Positions 12,231-24,480 of a stretch of 64,000 nt of DNA are shown here, one piece after another (position 1 is the stretch's first letter; the number at the start of each line of letters is the position of its first letter). Below the pieces are notes generated by a model. The model saw only the letters and a list, made by a program, of their open reading frames with translations, was not told where the DNA came from and ran no database searches. Position numbers and translations under genes: made by a program. Source of the DNA: Phocoena phocoena (Eukaryota; Chordata; Mammalia; Artiodactyla; Phocoenidae); assembly GCF_963924675.1 (NCBI RefSeq), contig NW_027077445.1, positions 1,146,001 to 1,210,000 on the forward strand, in the 5' to 3' direction.

Positions 12231-13974
12231 CCATAAGCCAAATATGTAATAGACAAGACCTACTCCTTGCTCAACGAAATGGACCCAACACCACATATTC
12301 AACGCCTAGGAATATACCTGACTAGGAAGAATCTTAAAACCCATGGATATATATGTCTCCGTAAGAGAATCAAGTGTGCGTTCAGCAGCCGAAACACAGC
12401 AGTGAAAATCCGATAAATCCCATTATCAAAATAAATTTCGAAAACAAAACACAAAGACAGTGAAATAGAGAGCAATTCTTAAATAATTCACTCAGGGCAT
12501 GTGATGCAACCGGGATTGACCACATCTACACCCAGAGCTGGTTGAGACATAAGGCTGGACACTTCAGGCTGATAGCATTGGTGAGTTTCGGTGAGCAAAT
12601 GCAGACCCTTTGAAGTCATACTGCATGGTACCCATTCCATGGGTCCCAACTCTCCAGGTTCAAGGCATTCTTCCTCCAGCTGAAACATGCATGGGAAACC
12701 CAGAGTATCGTCCACCGTGTGATTGGGAAACGATTTAAAATGCATCTGTTTTCGTATCCTGGTCCTCGGGTTCACCATTCCAGATGCTTTACTAACACTC
12801 TCCCCGCTTGGAAAGTTAGTGCCTTTAACCTCCTCTTTGGCACAGCTTGCAATTTCTGTGCAAGATGAACAGGAATAGGGAGAACCAATGAGAGACTAGC
12901 TGTAGGTGTCTGCACGGGCAAATGTAACGCTCATTGCCCACCAGGAAGAGGAATTAAACAAAGGCTCAGTGTGCCCTGCTGGAAACAGATTAGGGCCTGA
13001 AGCAATCCTGCGGTTTTGTGCCCAGCTCACAAGAAAGCGAGTTGAAGAAAGGAGCTCAGGGGCACTGTAATTCACAAACCTGCAGAGTTATAAATGACAG
13101 CTATCCTCCAAAAATATATTGAAGTAAGCCTGCGAAGGGGACTTGAAAGCGGGGCAGAATTTCAGGAAAACGATTGCAGGGGGTAGCCTGGAATTGCCCA
13201 GAAAGCATAGGAAAAGAGGCAGAAAGTCGACAATGGTGCACTTGGCAAAAAGTGCGTATGCGTTTTTTCCTGAATATATTCAGGAAAAAACGCATACGCC
13301 CTTTTTGGCCAACCAAGCAAGCCTGTAAAGGAAATCTGCACTACAATGAAGTCTCACTGCCCCCCGGGCAAAAGGGCCATCTGAAAAAAGTGTAAAATCC
13401 AGAAAGGTAGGACAGGATATGGAGAATAGGGAGCCTTGTTATGCTGATTGGCAGGATGTAAATTGCCAGCAGCCACCCTGGAGAAGTGTATGGAGTTTCC
13501 TGAAACACGTAAGAAATAAAGCAACACAGCCTATGGCAATTGCACTTATGGTCCTATAGCTTACGGAAATTAAAATCAAAAACAGACAGCCACCCCAATA
13601 TTTGGCATGGCTGTGTTCACAAGAAGCTCGTCTACAGTATCAGGGAAATATCCCAGAAAGCAAAAAATGGATAAAGAAGTTGTGGCACGTACGTGCAATG
13701 CAGTATCACTCAGCAATGAAATCTGTGTCATCAGGCCCGTAGCGGCATAGTGAGTGGATGCAGGTACGGTGATTTTACGTGAACTACGTCACACAGAAAA
13801 AGAAACATCATAAGATATCACTAATACACGGAATGTAAACTTGACTACACATGAACTGAATTACAAAACAGAACAAGGTCTCAAATTTAGAAAAACAACT
13901 AGTGCTTGCTTATGGGGAAAGGTGCGTTGCGGTGCTGCATAAAAGCAGAGACTGAAATTAGCACAGATAACTTT
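12231..13974 (+). repeat. Common-satellite monomer 8 (1,744 bp)
   Basis: Shortest intact unit. Palindrome 13242-13312 is 71 bp because the left arm lost one c (ttggcaaaaagtgcg). The block agcctggaattgcccagaa with agaaagtcgacaatggtgc is shared with monomer 12, four units on. A three-base loss near 12,745 (gcatctgttttcg) is private to this copy. Confidence 0.93.
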
Positions 13975-15721
13975 CCATAAGCCAAATATGTAATAGACAA
14001 GACCTACTCCTTGCTCAACGAAATGGACCCAACACCACATATTCAACGCCTAGGAATATACCTGACTAAGAATAATCTTAAAACCCATGGATATATATGT
14101 CTCCGTAAGAGAATCAAGCGTGTGTACAACGGCCGAAACGCAGTAGTGAAAATCCGATAAATCCCATTATCAAAATAAATTTCGAAAACAAAACACAAAG
14201 ACAGTGAAATAGAGAGCAATTCTTAAATAATTCACTCAGGGCATGTGATGCAACCGGGATTGACCACATCTACACCCAGAGCTGGTTGAGACATAAGGCT
14301 GGACACTTCAGGCTGATAGCATTGGTGAGTTTCGGTGAGCAAATGCAGACCCTTTGAAGTCATACTGCCTGGTATCCATTCCATGGGTCCCAACTCTCCA
14401 GGATCAAGGGATTCTTCCTCCAGCTAAAACATGCATGGGAAACCAAGAGTATCGTCCACCGTGTGATTGGGAAACGATTTAAAATGCATCTCAGATTTCG
14501 TATACTGGTCCTCGGGTTCACCATTCCAGATGCTTTACTAACACTCTCCCCGCTTGGAGAGTCAGTGCCTTTAACCTCCTGTTTGGCACAGCTTGCAATT
14601 TCTGTGCAAGATGAACAGGAATAGGGAGAACCAATGAGAGACTAGCTGTAGGTGTCTGCACGGGCAAATGTAACGCTCATTGCCGACCAGGAAGAGGAAT
14701 TAAACAAAGGCTCAGCGTGCCCTGCTGAAAACAGATTAGGGCCTGAAGCAATCCTGCGGTTTTGTGCCCAGCTCACAAGAAAGCGAGTTGAAGAAAGGAG
14801 CTCAGGGGCACTGTAATTCAGAAACCTGCAGAGTTATAAATGACAGCTATCCTCCAAAAATATATTGAAGTAAGCCTGCGAAGGGGACTTGAAAGCGCGG
14901 CAGAGTTTCAGGAAAACCATTGCAGGGGGTAGACTGGAATTGCCCTGAAAGCATAGGAAAAGAGGCCGAACGTCGACAATGATGCACTTGGCCAAAAAGG
15001 GCGTATGCGTTTTTACCTGAATATATTCAGGAAAAAACGCATACGCCCTTTTTGGCCAACCAAGCAAGCCTGTAAAGGAAATCTGCACTACAATGAAGTC
15101 TCACTGCCCCCCGGGCAAAAGGGCCATCTGAAAAAAGGGTAAAATCCAGAAAGGTAGGACAGGATATGGAGAACAGGGAGCCTTGTTATGCTGATTGGCA
15201 GAATGTAAATTGCCAGCAGCCACCCTGGAGAAGTGTATGGTGTTTCCTGAAACACGTAAGAAATAAAGGAACACAGCCTATGGCAATTGCACTTATGGTC
15301 CTATTCCTTAGGGAAATTAAAATCAAAAACAGACAGCCACCCGAAAGTTTGGGATGGCTGTGTTCCCAAGAAGCTCGTGTACAGTACCAGGTAAATATCC
15401 CAGAAAGCAAAAAATGGATAAAAAAGTTGTGGCACGTACGTGCAATGCAGTATCACTCAGCAATGAAACCTGTGTCATCAGGCCCGTAGCGGCATAGTGT
15501 GTGGATGCAGGTACGGTGATTTTACGTGAACTACGTCACACAGAAAAAGAAACATCATAAGATATCACTAATACACGGAATGTAAACTTGACTACACATG
15601 AACTGAATTACAAAACAGAACAGGGTCTCAAATTTAGAAAAACAACTAGTGCTTGCTGATTGGGAAAGGAGCCTTGGGGTGCTTCATAAAACCAGAGACT
15701 GAAATTAGCACAGATAACTTT
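13975..15721 (+). repeat. Common-satellite monomer 9 (1,747 bp)
   Basis: Palindrome 14988-15059 has one left-arm change (gtttttacctg). It shares gaaagcgcggcagag and gaggccgaacgtcgac with monomers 1, 10 and 11. The L1-derived segment is the open type. Confidence 0.93.
15166..15489 (+). pseudogene. Open L1 ORF2 C-terminal relic, 107 codons, in monomer 9
   Basis: Starts at an in-frame atg in caggatatggagaac and runs through the two ORF2 landmarks (QQPPWRSVWCFLKHV near residue 18 and KKWIKKLWHVRAMQYHSAMK near residue 81) to the same tag stop as the other open copies. The region corresponds to roughly the last tenth of ORF2. It lacks the initial knuckle cysteines and all catalytic domains. A relic frame, not a gene. 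Confidence 0.75.
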
Positions 15722-16734
15722 CCATAAGCCAAATATGTAATAGAAAAGGCCTACCCCTTGCTCAACGAAATGGACCCAACACCACATATTCAACGCCTAG
15801 GAATATACCTGACTAGGAAGAATCTTAAAACCCATGGATATATATGTCTCCGTAAGAGAATCAAGCGTGTGTACAGCAGCTGAAACGCAGCAGTGAAAAT
15901 CCGATAAATCCCATTATCAAAATAAATTTCGAAAACAAAACACAAAGACAGTGAAATAGAGAGCAATTCTTAAATAATTCACTCAGGGCATGTGATGCAA
16001 CCGGGATTGACCACATCTACACCCAGAGCTGGTTGAGACATAAGGCTGGACACTTCAGGCTGATAGCATTGGTGAGTTTCGGTGAGCAAATGCAGACCCT
16101 TTGAAGTCATACTGCATGGTACCCATTCCATGGGTCCCAACTCTCCAGGTTCAAGGGATTCTTCCTCCAGCTAAAACCTGCATGGGAAACCCAGAGTATC
16201 GTCCACCGTGTGATTGGGAAACGATTTAAAATGCATCTCACATTTCGTATACTGGTCCTCGGGTTCACCATTCCAGATGCTTTACTAACACTCTCCCCGC
16301 TTGGAGAGTCAGTGCCTTTAACCTCCTCTTTGGCACAGCTTGCAATTTCTGTGCAAGATGAACAGGAATAGGGAGAACCAATGAGACACTAGCTGTAGGT
16401 GTCTGCACGGGCAAATGTAACGCTCATTGCCGACCAGGAAGAGGAATTAAACAAAGGCTCAGCGTGCCCTGCTGAAAACAGATTAGAGCCTGAAGCAATC
16501 CTGCGGTTTTGTGCCCAGCTCACAAGAAAGCGAGTTGAAGAAAGGAGCTCAGGGGCACTGTAATTCACAAACCTGCAGAGTTATAAATGACAGCTATCCT
16601 CCAAAAATATATTGAAGTAAGCCTGCGAAGGGGACTTGAAAGCGCGGCAGAGTTTCAGGAAAACCATTGCAGGGGGTAGACTGGAATTGCCCTGAAAGCA
16701 TAGGAAAAGAGGCCGAACGTCGACAATGATGCAC

Positions 16735-16818
16735 TTGGCCAAAAAGGGCGTATGCGTTTTTTCCTGAATATATTCCTGAATATATTCAGGAAAAAACGCA
16801 TACGCCCTTTTTGGCCAA
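16735..16818. repeat. Palindrome with 12-bp direct duplication at the dyad
   Basis: Arms are canonical, but the centre reads cctgaatatatt twice before caggaaaa, giving 84 bp instead of 72. The insertion is a direct tandem copy of half the core. Folding can still pair 36-bp arms around a 12-nt loop, so this copy is a stem-loop rather than a loopless palindrome. Confidence 0.95.
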
Positions 16819-16924
16819 CCAAGCAAGCCTGTAAAGGAAATCTGCACTACAATGAAGTCTCACTGCCCCCCGGGCAAAAGGGCCATCTGAAAAAAGGGTA
16901 AAATCCAGAAAGGTAGGACAGGAT

Positions 16925-17248
16925 ATGGAGAACAGGGAGCACTGTTATGCTGATTGGCAGGATGTAAATTGCCAGCAGCCACCCTGGAGAATTGTATGGT
17001 GTTTCCTGAAACACGTAAGAAATAAAGCAACACAGCCTATGGCAATTGTACTTATGGTCCTATTCCTTAGGGAAATTAAAATCAAAAACAGACAGCCACC
17101 CGAAAGTTTGGGACGGCTGTGTTCCCAAGAAGCTCGTGTACAGTACCAGGTAAATATCCCAGAAAGCAAAAAATGGATAAAAAAGTTGTGGCACGTACGT
17201 GCAATGCAGTATCACTCAGCAATGAAATCTGTGTCATCAGGCCCGTAG
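16925..17248 (+). pseudogene. Open L1 ORF2 C-terminal relic, 107 codons, in monomer 10
   Basis: Same relic frame as in monomer 9, differing at a few residues (for example REHCYADW in place of REPCYADW). Its predicted product is identical to that of 18684-19007 in the next unit, supporting the recent duplication. No domain beyond the extreme ORF2 C-terminus is present. Confidence 0.75.
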
Positions 17249-18493
17249 TGGCATAGTGAGTGGATGCAGGTACGGTGATTTTACGTGAACTACGTCACAC
17301 AGAAAAAGAAACATCATAAGATATCACTAATACACGGAATGTAAACTTGACTACACATGAACTGAATTACAAAACAGAACAGGGTCTCAAATTTAGAAAA
17401 ACAACTAGTGCTTGCTTATTGGGAAAGGTGCCTTGGGGTGCTGCATAAAACCAGAGACTGAAATTAGCACAGATAACTTTCCATAAGCCAAATATGTAAT
17501 AGACAAGGCCTACTCCTTGCTCAACGAAATGGACCCAACACCACATATTCAACGCCTAGGAATATACCTGACTAGGAAGAATCTTAAAACCCATGGATAT
17601 ATATGTCTCCGTAAGAGAATCAAGCGTGTGTACAGCAGCTGAAACGCAGCAGTGAAAATCCGATAAATCCCATTATCAAAATAAATTTCGAAAACAAAAC
17701 ACAAAGACAGTGAAATAGAGAGCAATTCTTAAATAATTCACTCAGGGCATGTGATGCAACCGGGATTGACCACATCTACACCCAGAGCTGGTTGAGACAT
17801 AAGGCTGGACACTTCAGGCTGATAGCATTGGTGAGTTTCGGTGAGCAAATGCAGACCCTTTGAAGTCATACTGCATGGTACCCATTCCATGGGTCCCAAC
17901 TCTCCAGGTTCAAGGCATTCTTCCTCCAGCTAAAACATGCATGGGAAACCCAGAGTATCGTCCACCGTGTGATTGGGAAACGATTTAAATTGCATCTCAG
18001 TTTTCGTATCCTGGTCCTAGGGTTCACCATTCCAGATGCTTTACTAACACTCTCCCCGCTTGGAGAGTCAGTGCCTTTAACCTCCTCTTTGGCACAGCTT
18101 GCAATATCTGTGCAAGATGAACAGGAATAGGGAGAACCAATGAGAGACTAGCTGTAGGTGTCTGCACGGGCAAATGTAACGCTCATTGCCGACCAGGAAG
18201 AGGAATTAAACAAAGGCTCAGCGTGCCCTGCAGAAAACAGATTAGGGCCTGAAGCAATCCTGCGGTTTTGTGCCCAGCTCACAAGAAAGCGAGTTGAAGA
18301 AAGGAGCTCAGGGGCACTGTAATTCACAAACCTGCAGAGTTATAAATGACAGCTATCCTCCAAAAATATATTGAAGTAAGCCTGCGAAGGGGACTTGAAA
18401 GCGCGGCAGAGTTTCAGGAAAACCATTGCAGGGGGTAGACTGGAATTGCCCTGAAAGCATAGGAAAAGAGGCCGAACGTCGACAATGATGCAC

Positions 18494-18577
18494 TTGGCCA
18501 AAAAGGGCGTATGCGTTTTTTCCTGAATATATTCCTGAATATATTCAGGAAAAAACGCATACGCCCTTTTTGGCCAA
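18494..18577. repeat. Palindrome with 12-bp direct duplication at the dyad (second copy)
   Basis: Identical in structure to 16735-16818: canonical 36-bp arms separated by an extra cctgaatatatt. The shared insertion marks monomers 10 and 11 as sister copies. Confidence 0.95.
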
Positions 18578-18683
18578 CCAAGCAAGCCTGTAAAGGAAAT
18601 CTGCACTACAATGAAGTCTCACTGCCCCCCGGGCAAAAGGGCCATCTGAAAAAAGGGTAAAATCCAGAAAGGTAGGACAGGAT

Positions 18684-19007
18684 ATGGAGAACAGGGAGCA
18701 CTGTTATGCTGATTGGCAGGATGTAAATTGCCAGCAGCCACCCTGGAGAATTGTATGGTGTTTCCTGAAACACGTAAGAAATAAAGCAACACAGCCTATG
18801 GCAATTGTACTTATGGTCCTATTCCTTAGGGAAATTAAAATCAAAAACAGACAGCCACCCGAAAGTTTGGGACGGCTGTGTTCCCAAGAAGCTCGTGTAC
18901 AGTACCAGGTAAATATCCCAGAAAGCAAAAAATGGATAAAAAAGTTGTGGCACGTACGTGCAATGCAGTATCACTCAGCAATGAAATCTGTGTCATCAGG
19001 CCCGTAG
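18684..19007 (+). pseudogene. Open L1 ORF2 C-terminal relic, 107 codons, in monomer 11
   Basis: Duplicate of the frame at 16925-17248, with the same predicted product. It ends at the tag of ggcccgtagcgg. A relic. Confidence 0.75.
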
Positions 19008-19239
19008 CGGCATAGTGAGTGGATGCAGGTACGGTGATTTTACGTGAACTACGTCACACAGAAAAAGAAACATCATAAGATATCACTAATACACGGAATG
19101 TAAACTTGACTACACATGAACTGAATTACAAAACAGAACAGGGTCTCAAATTTAGAAAAACAACTAGTGCTTGCTTATTGGGAAAGGTGCCTTGGGGTGC
19201 TGCATAAAACCAGAGACTGAAATTAGCACAGATAACTTT

Positions 19240-20985
19240 CCATAAGCCAAATATGTAATAGACAAGGCCTACTCCTTGCTCAACGAAATGGACCCAACAC
19301 CACATATTCAACGCCTAGGAATATACCTGACTAGGAAGAATCTTAAAACCCATGGATATATATGTCTCCGTAAGAGAATCAAGCGTGTGTACAGCAGCTG
19401 AAACGCAGCAGTGAAAATCCGATAAATCCCATTATCAAAATAAATTTCGAAAACAAAACACAAAGACAGTGAAATAGAGAGCAATTCTTAAATAATTCAC
19501 TCAGGGCATGTGATGCAACCGGGATTGACCACATCTACACCCAGAGCTGGTTGAGACATAAGGCTGGACACTTCAGGCTGATAGCATTGGTGAGTTTCGG
19601 TGAGCAAATGCAGACCCTTTGAAGTCATACTGCATGGTACCCATTCCATGGGTCCCAACTCTCCAGGTTCAAGGCATTCTTCCTCCAGCTAAAACATGCA
19701 TGGGAAACCCAGAGTATCGTCCACCGTGTGATTGGGAAACGATTTAAATTGCATCTCAGTTTTCGTATCCTGGTCCTAGGGTTCACCATTCCAGATGCTC
19801 TACTAACACTCTCCCCGCTTGGAGAGTCAGTGCCTTTAACCTCCTCTTTGGCACAGCTTGCAATTTCTGTGCAAGATGAACAGGAATAGGGAGAACCAAT
19901 GAGAGACTAGCTGTAGGTGTCTGCACGGGCAAATGTAACGCTCATTGCCCACCAGGAAGAGGAATTAAACAAAGGCTCAGTGTGCCCTGCTGGAAACAGA
20001 TTAGGGCCTGAAGCAATCCTGCGGTTTTGTGCCCAGCTCACAAGAAAGCGAGATGAAGAAAGGAGCTCAGGGGCACTGTAATTCACAAACCTGCAGAGTT
20101 ATAAATGACAGCTATCCTCCAAAAATATATTGAAGTAAGCCTGCGAAGGGGACTCGAAAGCGGGGCAGAATTTCAGGAAAACGATTGCAGGGGGTAGCCT
20201 GGAATTGCCCAGAAAGCATAGGAAAAGAGGCAGAAAGTCGACAATGGTGCACTTGGGAAAAAGTGCGTATGCGTTTTTTCCTGAATATATTCAGGAAAAA
20301 ACGCATACGCCCTTTTTCGCAAACCAAGCAAGCCTGTAAAGGAAATCTGCACTACAATGAAGTCTCACTGCCCCCTGGGCAAAAGGGCCATCTGAAAAAA
20401 GTGTAAAATCCAGAAAGGTAGGACAGGATATGGAGAACAGGGAGCCTTGTTATGCTGATTAGCAGGATGTAAATTGCCAGCAGCCACCCTGGAGAAGTGT
20501 ATGGTGTTTCCTGAAACACGTAAGAAACAAAGCAACACAGCCTATGGCACTTCCACTTATGGTCCTATAGCTTACGGAAATTAAAATCAAAAACAGACAG
20601 CCACCCCAATATTTGGGACGGCTGTGTTCACAAGAAGCTCGTCTACAGTATCAGGTAAATATCCCAGAAAGCAAAAAATGGATAAAGAAGTTGTGGCACG
20701 TACGTACAATGGAATATCACTCAGCAATGAAATCTGTGTCATCAGGCCCGTAGCGGCATAGTGAGTGGATGCAGGTACGGTGATTCTACGTGAACTACGT
20801 CACACAGAAAAAGAAACATCATAAGATATCACTGATACACGGAATGTAAACCTGACTACACATGAACTGAATTACAAAACAGAACAGGGTCACAAATTTA
20901 GAAAACCAACTAGTGCTTGCTTATGGGGAAAGGTGCGTTGGGGTGCTGCATAAAAAAACAGACTGAAATTAGCACAGATAACTTT
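19240..20985 (+). repeat. Common-satellite monomer 12 (1,746 bp)
   Basis: Mosaic unit: its first 700 bp match monomer 11, its palindrome region matches monomer 8, and its last 500 bp match monomer 1. Palindrome 20253-20323 is imperfect: the left arm lacks a base (ttgggaaaaagtgcg) and the right arm ends cctttttcgcaaa. That right-arm end recurs at 42,053 and 62,042. Confidence 0.93.
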
Positions 20986-22732
20986 CCATAAGCCAAATAT
21001 ATAATAGACAAGACCTACCCCTTGCTCAAAGTAATACACCCAACACCACATGTTCAACGCCTAGGAATATACATGACTAAGAAGAATCTTAAAACCCATG
21101 GATATATATGTTTCCGTAAGAGAATCAAGCGTGTGTACAGCGGCCGAAACGCAGCAGTGAAAATCCGATAAATCCCATTATCAAAATAAATTTCGAAAAA
21201 AAAACACAAAGACAGTGAAATAGAGAGCAATTCTTAAATAATTCACTCAGGGCATGTGATGCAACCGGGATTGACCTCATCTACACCCAGAGCCGGTTGA
21301 GACATAAGGCTGGACACTTCAGGCTGATAGCATTGGTGAGTTTCGGTGAGCAAATGCAGACCCTTTGAAGTCATACTGCATGTTACCCATTCCATGGGTC
21401 CCAACTCTTCAGGTAAAAGGGATTCTTCCTCCAGCTAAAACATGCATGGGAAACCCACAGTATGGTCCACCGTGTGATTGGGAAACGATTTAAAATGCAT
21501 CTCAGTTTTCGTATCCTGGTCCTCGGGTTCACCATTCCAGATGCTTTACTAACACTCTCCCCGCTTGGAGAGTCAGTGCCTTTAACCTCCTGTTTGGCAC
21601 AGCTTGCAATTTCTGTGCAAGATGAACAGGAATAGGGAGAACCAATGAGAGACTAGCTATAGGTGTCTGCACGGGCAAATATAACGCTCATTTCCCACCA
21701 GGAAGAGGAATTAACCAAAGGCTCAGTGTGCCCTGCTGGAAACAGTTTAGGGCCTGAAGCAATCCTGCGGTTTTGTGCCCAGCTCACAAGAAAGCGAGTT
21801 GAAGAAAGGAGCTCAGGGGCACTGTAATTCACAAACCTGCAGAGTTATAAATGACAGCTATCCTCCAAAAATATATTGAAGTAAGCCTGCGAAGGGGACT
21901 TGAAAGCTGGGCAGAGTTTCAGGAAAACCATTGCAGGGGGTAGACTGGAATTGCCCTGAAAGCATAGGAAAAGAGGCAGAACGTCGACAATGTTGCACTT
22001 GGCCAAATAGGGCTTATGCGTTTTTTCCTGAATATATTCTGGAAAAAACGCATACGCCCTTTTTGGCCAACCAAGCAAGCCTGTAAAGGAAATCTGCACT
22101 ACAATGAAGTCTCACTGCCCCCCGGGCAAAAGGGCCATCTGAAAAAAGTGTAAAATCCAGAAAGTTAGGACAGGATATGGAGAACAGGGAGCCTTGTTAT
22201 GCTGATTGGCAGGATGGAAATTGCCAGCGGCCACCCTGGAGAAGTGTATGGTGTTTCCTGCAACACTTAAGAAACAAAGCAACACAGCCTATGGCACTTC
22301 CACTTATGGTCCTATAGCTTACGGAAATTAAAATCAAAAACAGACAGCCACCCCAATATTTGGGACGGCTGTGTTCACAAGAAGCTCGTCTACAGTATCA
22401 GGTAAATATCCCAGAAAGCAAAAAATGGATAAAGAAGTTGTGGCACGTACGTACAATGCAATATCACTCAGCAATGAAATCTGTGTCATCAGGCCCGTAG
22501 CGGCATAATGAGTGGATGCAGATACGGTGATTCTACGTGAACTACGTCACACAGAAAGAGAAACATCATAAGATATCACTAATACACGGAATGTAAACTT
22601 GACTACACATGAACTGAATTACAAAACAGAACAGGGTCTCAAATTTAGAAAACCAACTAGTGCTTGCTTATGGGGAAAGGTGCGTTGGGGTGCTGCATAA
22701 AACCAGAGACAGAAATTAGCACAGATAACTTT
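20986..22732 (+). repeat. Common-satellite monomer 13 (1,747 bp)
   Basis: Sister of monomer 2 at an eleven-unit offset. Palindrome 21999-22070 has left-arm changes at arm positions 10 and 16 and one right-arm change (attctgga). The position-16 change (g to t) is unpaired here but paired in the copy at 45,477. The left edge of the 20-kb duplication falls in this unit, between 22,454 and 22,507. Confidence 0.93.
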
Positions 22733-24480
22733 CCATAAGCCAAATATGTAATAGACAAGACCTACTCCTTGCTCAACGAAATGGACCCAACACCACATAT
22801 TCAACGCCTAGGAATATACCTGACTAGGAATAATCTTAAAACCCATGGATATATATGTTTCCGTAAGAGAATCAAGCATGTGTACAGCGGCCGAAATGCA
22901 GCAGTGAAAATCCGATAAATCCCATTATCAAAATAAATTTCAAAAACAAAACACAAAGACAGTGAAATAGAGAGCAATTCTTAAATAATTCACTCAGGGC
23001 ATGTGATGCAACCGGGATTGACCGCATCTACACCCAGAGCTGGTTGAGACATAAGGCTGGACACTTCAGGCTGATAGCATTGGTGAGTTTCGTTGAGCAA
23101 ATGCAGACCCTTTGAAGTCATACTGCATGGCACCCATTCCATGGGTTCCAACTCTCCAGGTTCAAGGCATTCTTCCTCCAGCGAAAACATGCATGGGAAT
23201 CCCAGAGTATCGTCCACCGTGTGATTGGGAAACGATTTAAAATGCATCTCAGTTTTCGTATCCTGGTCCTCGGGTTCACCATTCCAGATGCTTTACTAAC
23301 ACTCTCCCCGCTTGGAGAGTCAGTGCCTTTAACCTCCTGTTTGGCACAGCTTGCAATTTCTGTGCAAGATGAACAGGAATAGGGAGAACCAATGAGAGAC
23401 TAGCTGTAGGTGTCTGCACGGGCAAATGTAACGCTCATTGCCCACCAGGAAGAGGAATTAAACAAAGGCTCAGTGTGCCCTGCTGGAAAAAGATTAGGGC
23501 CTGAAGCAATCCTGCGGTTTTGTGCCCAGCTCACAAGAAAGCGAGTTGAAGAAAGGAGCTCAGGGGCACTGTAATTCACAAACCTGCAGAGTTATAAATG
23601 ACAGCTATCCTCCAAAAATATATTGAGGTAAGCCTGCGAAGGGGACTTGAAAGCGGGGCAGAATTTCAGGAAAACGATTGCAGGGGGTAGACTGGAATTG
23701 CCCTGAAAGCATAGGAAAAGAGGCACAACGTCGACAATGATGCACTTGGCCAAAAAGGGCGTATGCGTTTTTTCCTGAATATATTCAGGAAAAAACGCAT
23801 ACGCCCTTTTTGGCCAACCAAGCAAGCCTGTAAAGGAAAACTGCACTACAATGAAATCTCACTGCCCCCCTGGGCAAAAGGGCCATCTGAAAAAAGTGTA
23901 AAATCCAGAAAGTTAGGACAGGATATGGAGAACAGGGAGCCTTGTTATGCTGATTGGCAGGATGTAAATTGTGAACAGCCACCCTGGAGAAGTGTATGGT
24001 GTTTCCTGAAACACGTAAGAAATAAAGCAACACAGCCTATGGCAATTGCACTTATGGTCCTATTGCTTAGGGAAATTAAAATCAAAAACAGAGAGCCACC
24101 CCAAAATTTGGGACGGCTGTGTTCCCAAGAAGCTCGTCTACAGTACCAGTTAAATATCCCAGAAAGCAAAAAATGGATAAAGAAGTTGTGGCACGTACAT
24201 GCAATGCAATATCACTCAGCAATGAAATCTGTGTCATCAGGCCCGTAGCGGCATAGTGAGTGGATGCAGGAACGGTGATTCTACGTGAACTACGTCACAC
24301 AGAAAAAGAAACATCATAAGATATCACTAATACACGGAATGTAAACTTGACTACACATGAACTGAATTACAAAACAGAACAGGGTCTCAAATTTAGAAAA
24401 CCAACTAGTGCTTTCTTATGGGGAAAGGTGCCTTGGGGTGCTGCATAAAACCAGAGACTGAAATTAGCACAGATAACATT
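22733..24480 (+). repeat. Common-satellite monomer 14 (1,748 bp)
   Basis: Palindrome 23746-23817 is perfect. Matches monomer 6 (eight units upstream), monomer 3 (eleven units upstream) in its first part, and 42,716-44,463 in copy B. Carries the open L1 allele. Confidence 0.93.
23763..24248 (+). pseudogene. Open L1 ORF2 C-terminal relic, 161 codons, in monomer 14
   Basis: Counterpart of the 163-codon frame in monomer 6, beginning two codons later within the palindrome. The ORF2 C-terminal landmarks WRSVWCFLKHV and KKWIKKLWHVHAMQYH are intact; the zinc-knuckle cysteines are largely lost. Only a fragment of ORF2 is represented, so enzymatic function is excluded. Confidence 0.8.

Larger units (their letters stand above)
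15722..17480 (+). repeat. Common-satellite monomer 10 (1,759 bp, 12-bp palindrome insertion)
   Basis: Long unit because its palindrome (16735-16818) contains an extra 12 bp. From about 16,580 to 18,100 it is nearly identical to the stretch 1,759 bp further on in monomer 11. Differences I see in that overlap are few, for example gattagagcc against gattagggcc, and gtagtggc against gtagcggc. A recent single-unit duplication is the simplest reading. Confidence 0.93.
17481..19239 (+). repeat. Common-satellite monomer 11 (1,759 bp, 12-bp palindrome insertion)
   Basis: Palindrome at 18494-18577 carries the same 12-bp insertion as monomer 10. Downstream variants (gatttaaattgcatctcag, ggtcctagggttc, caaggcattc) recur 1,759 bp on in monomer 12, so the duplicated block extends past the monomer boundary to about 19,900. 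Confidence 0.93.
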
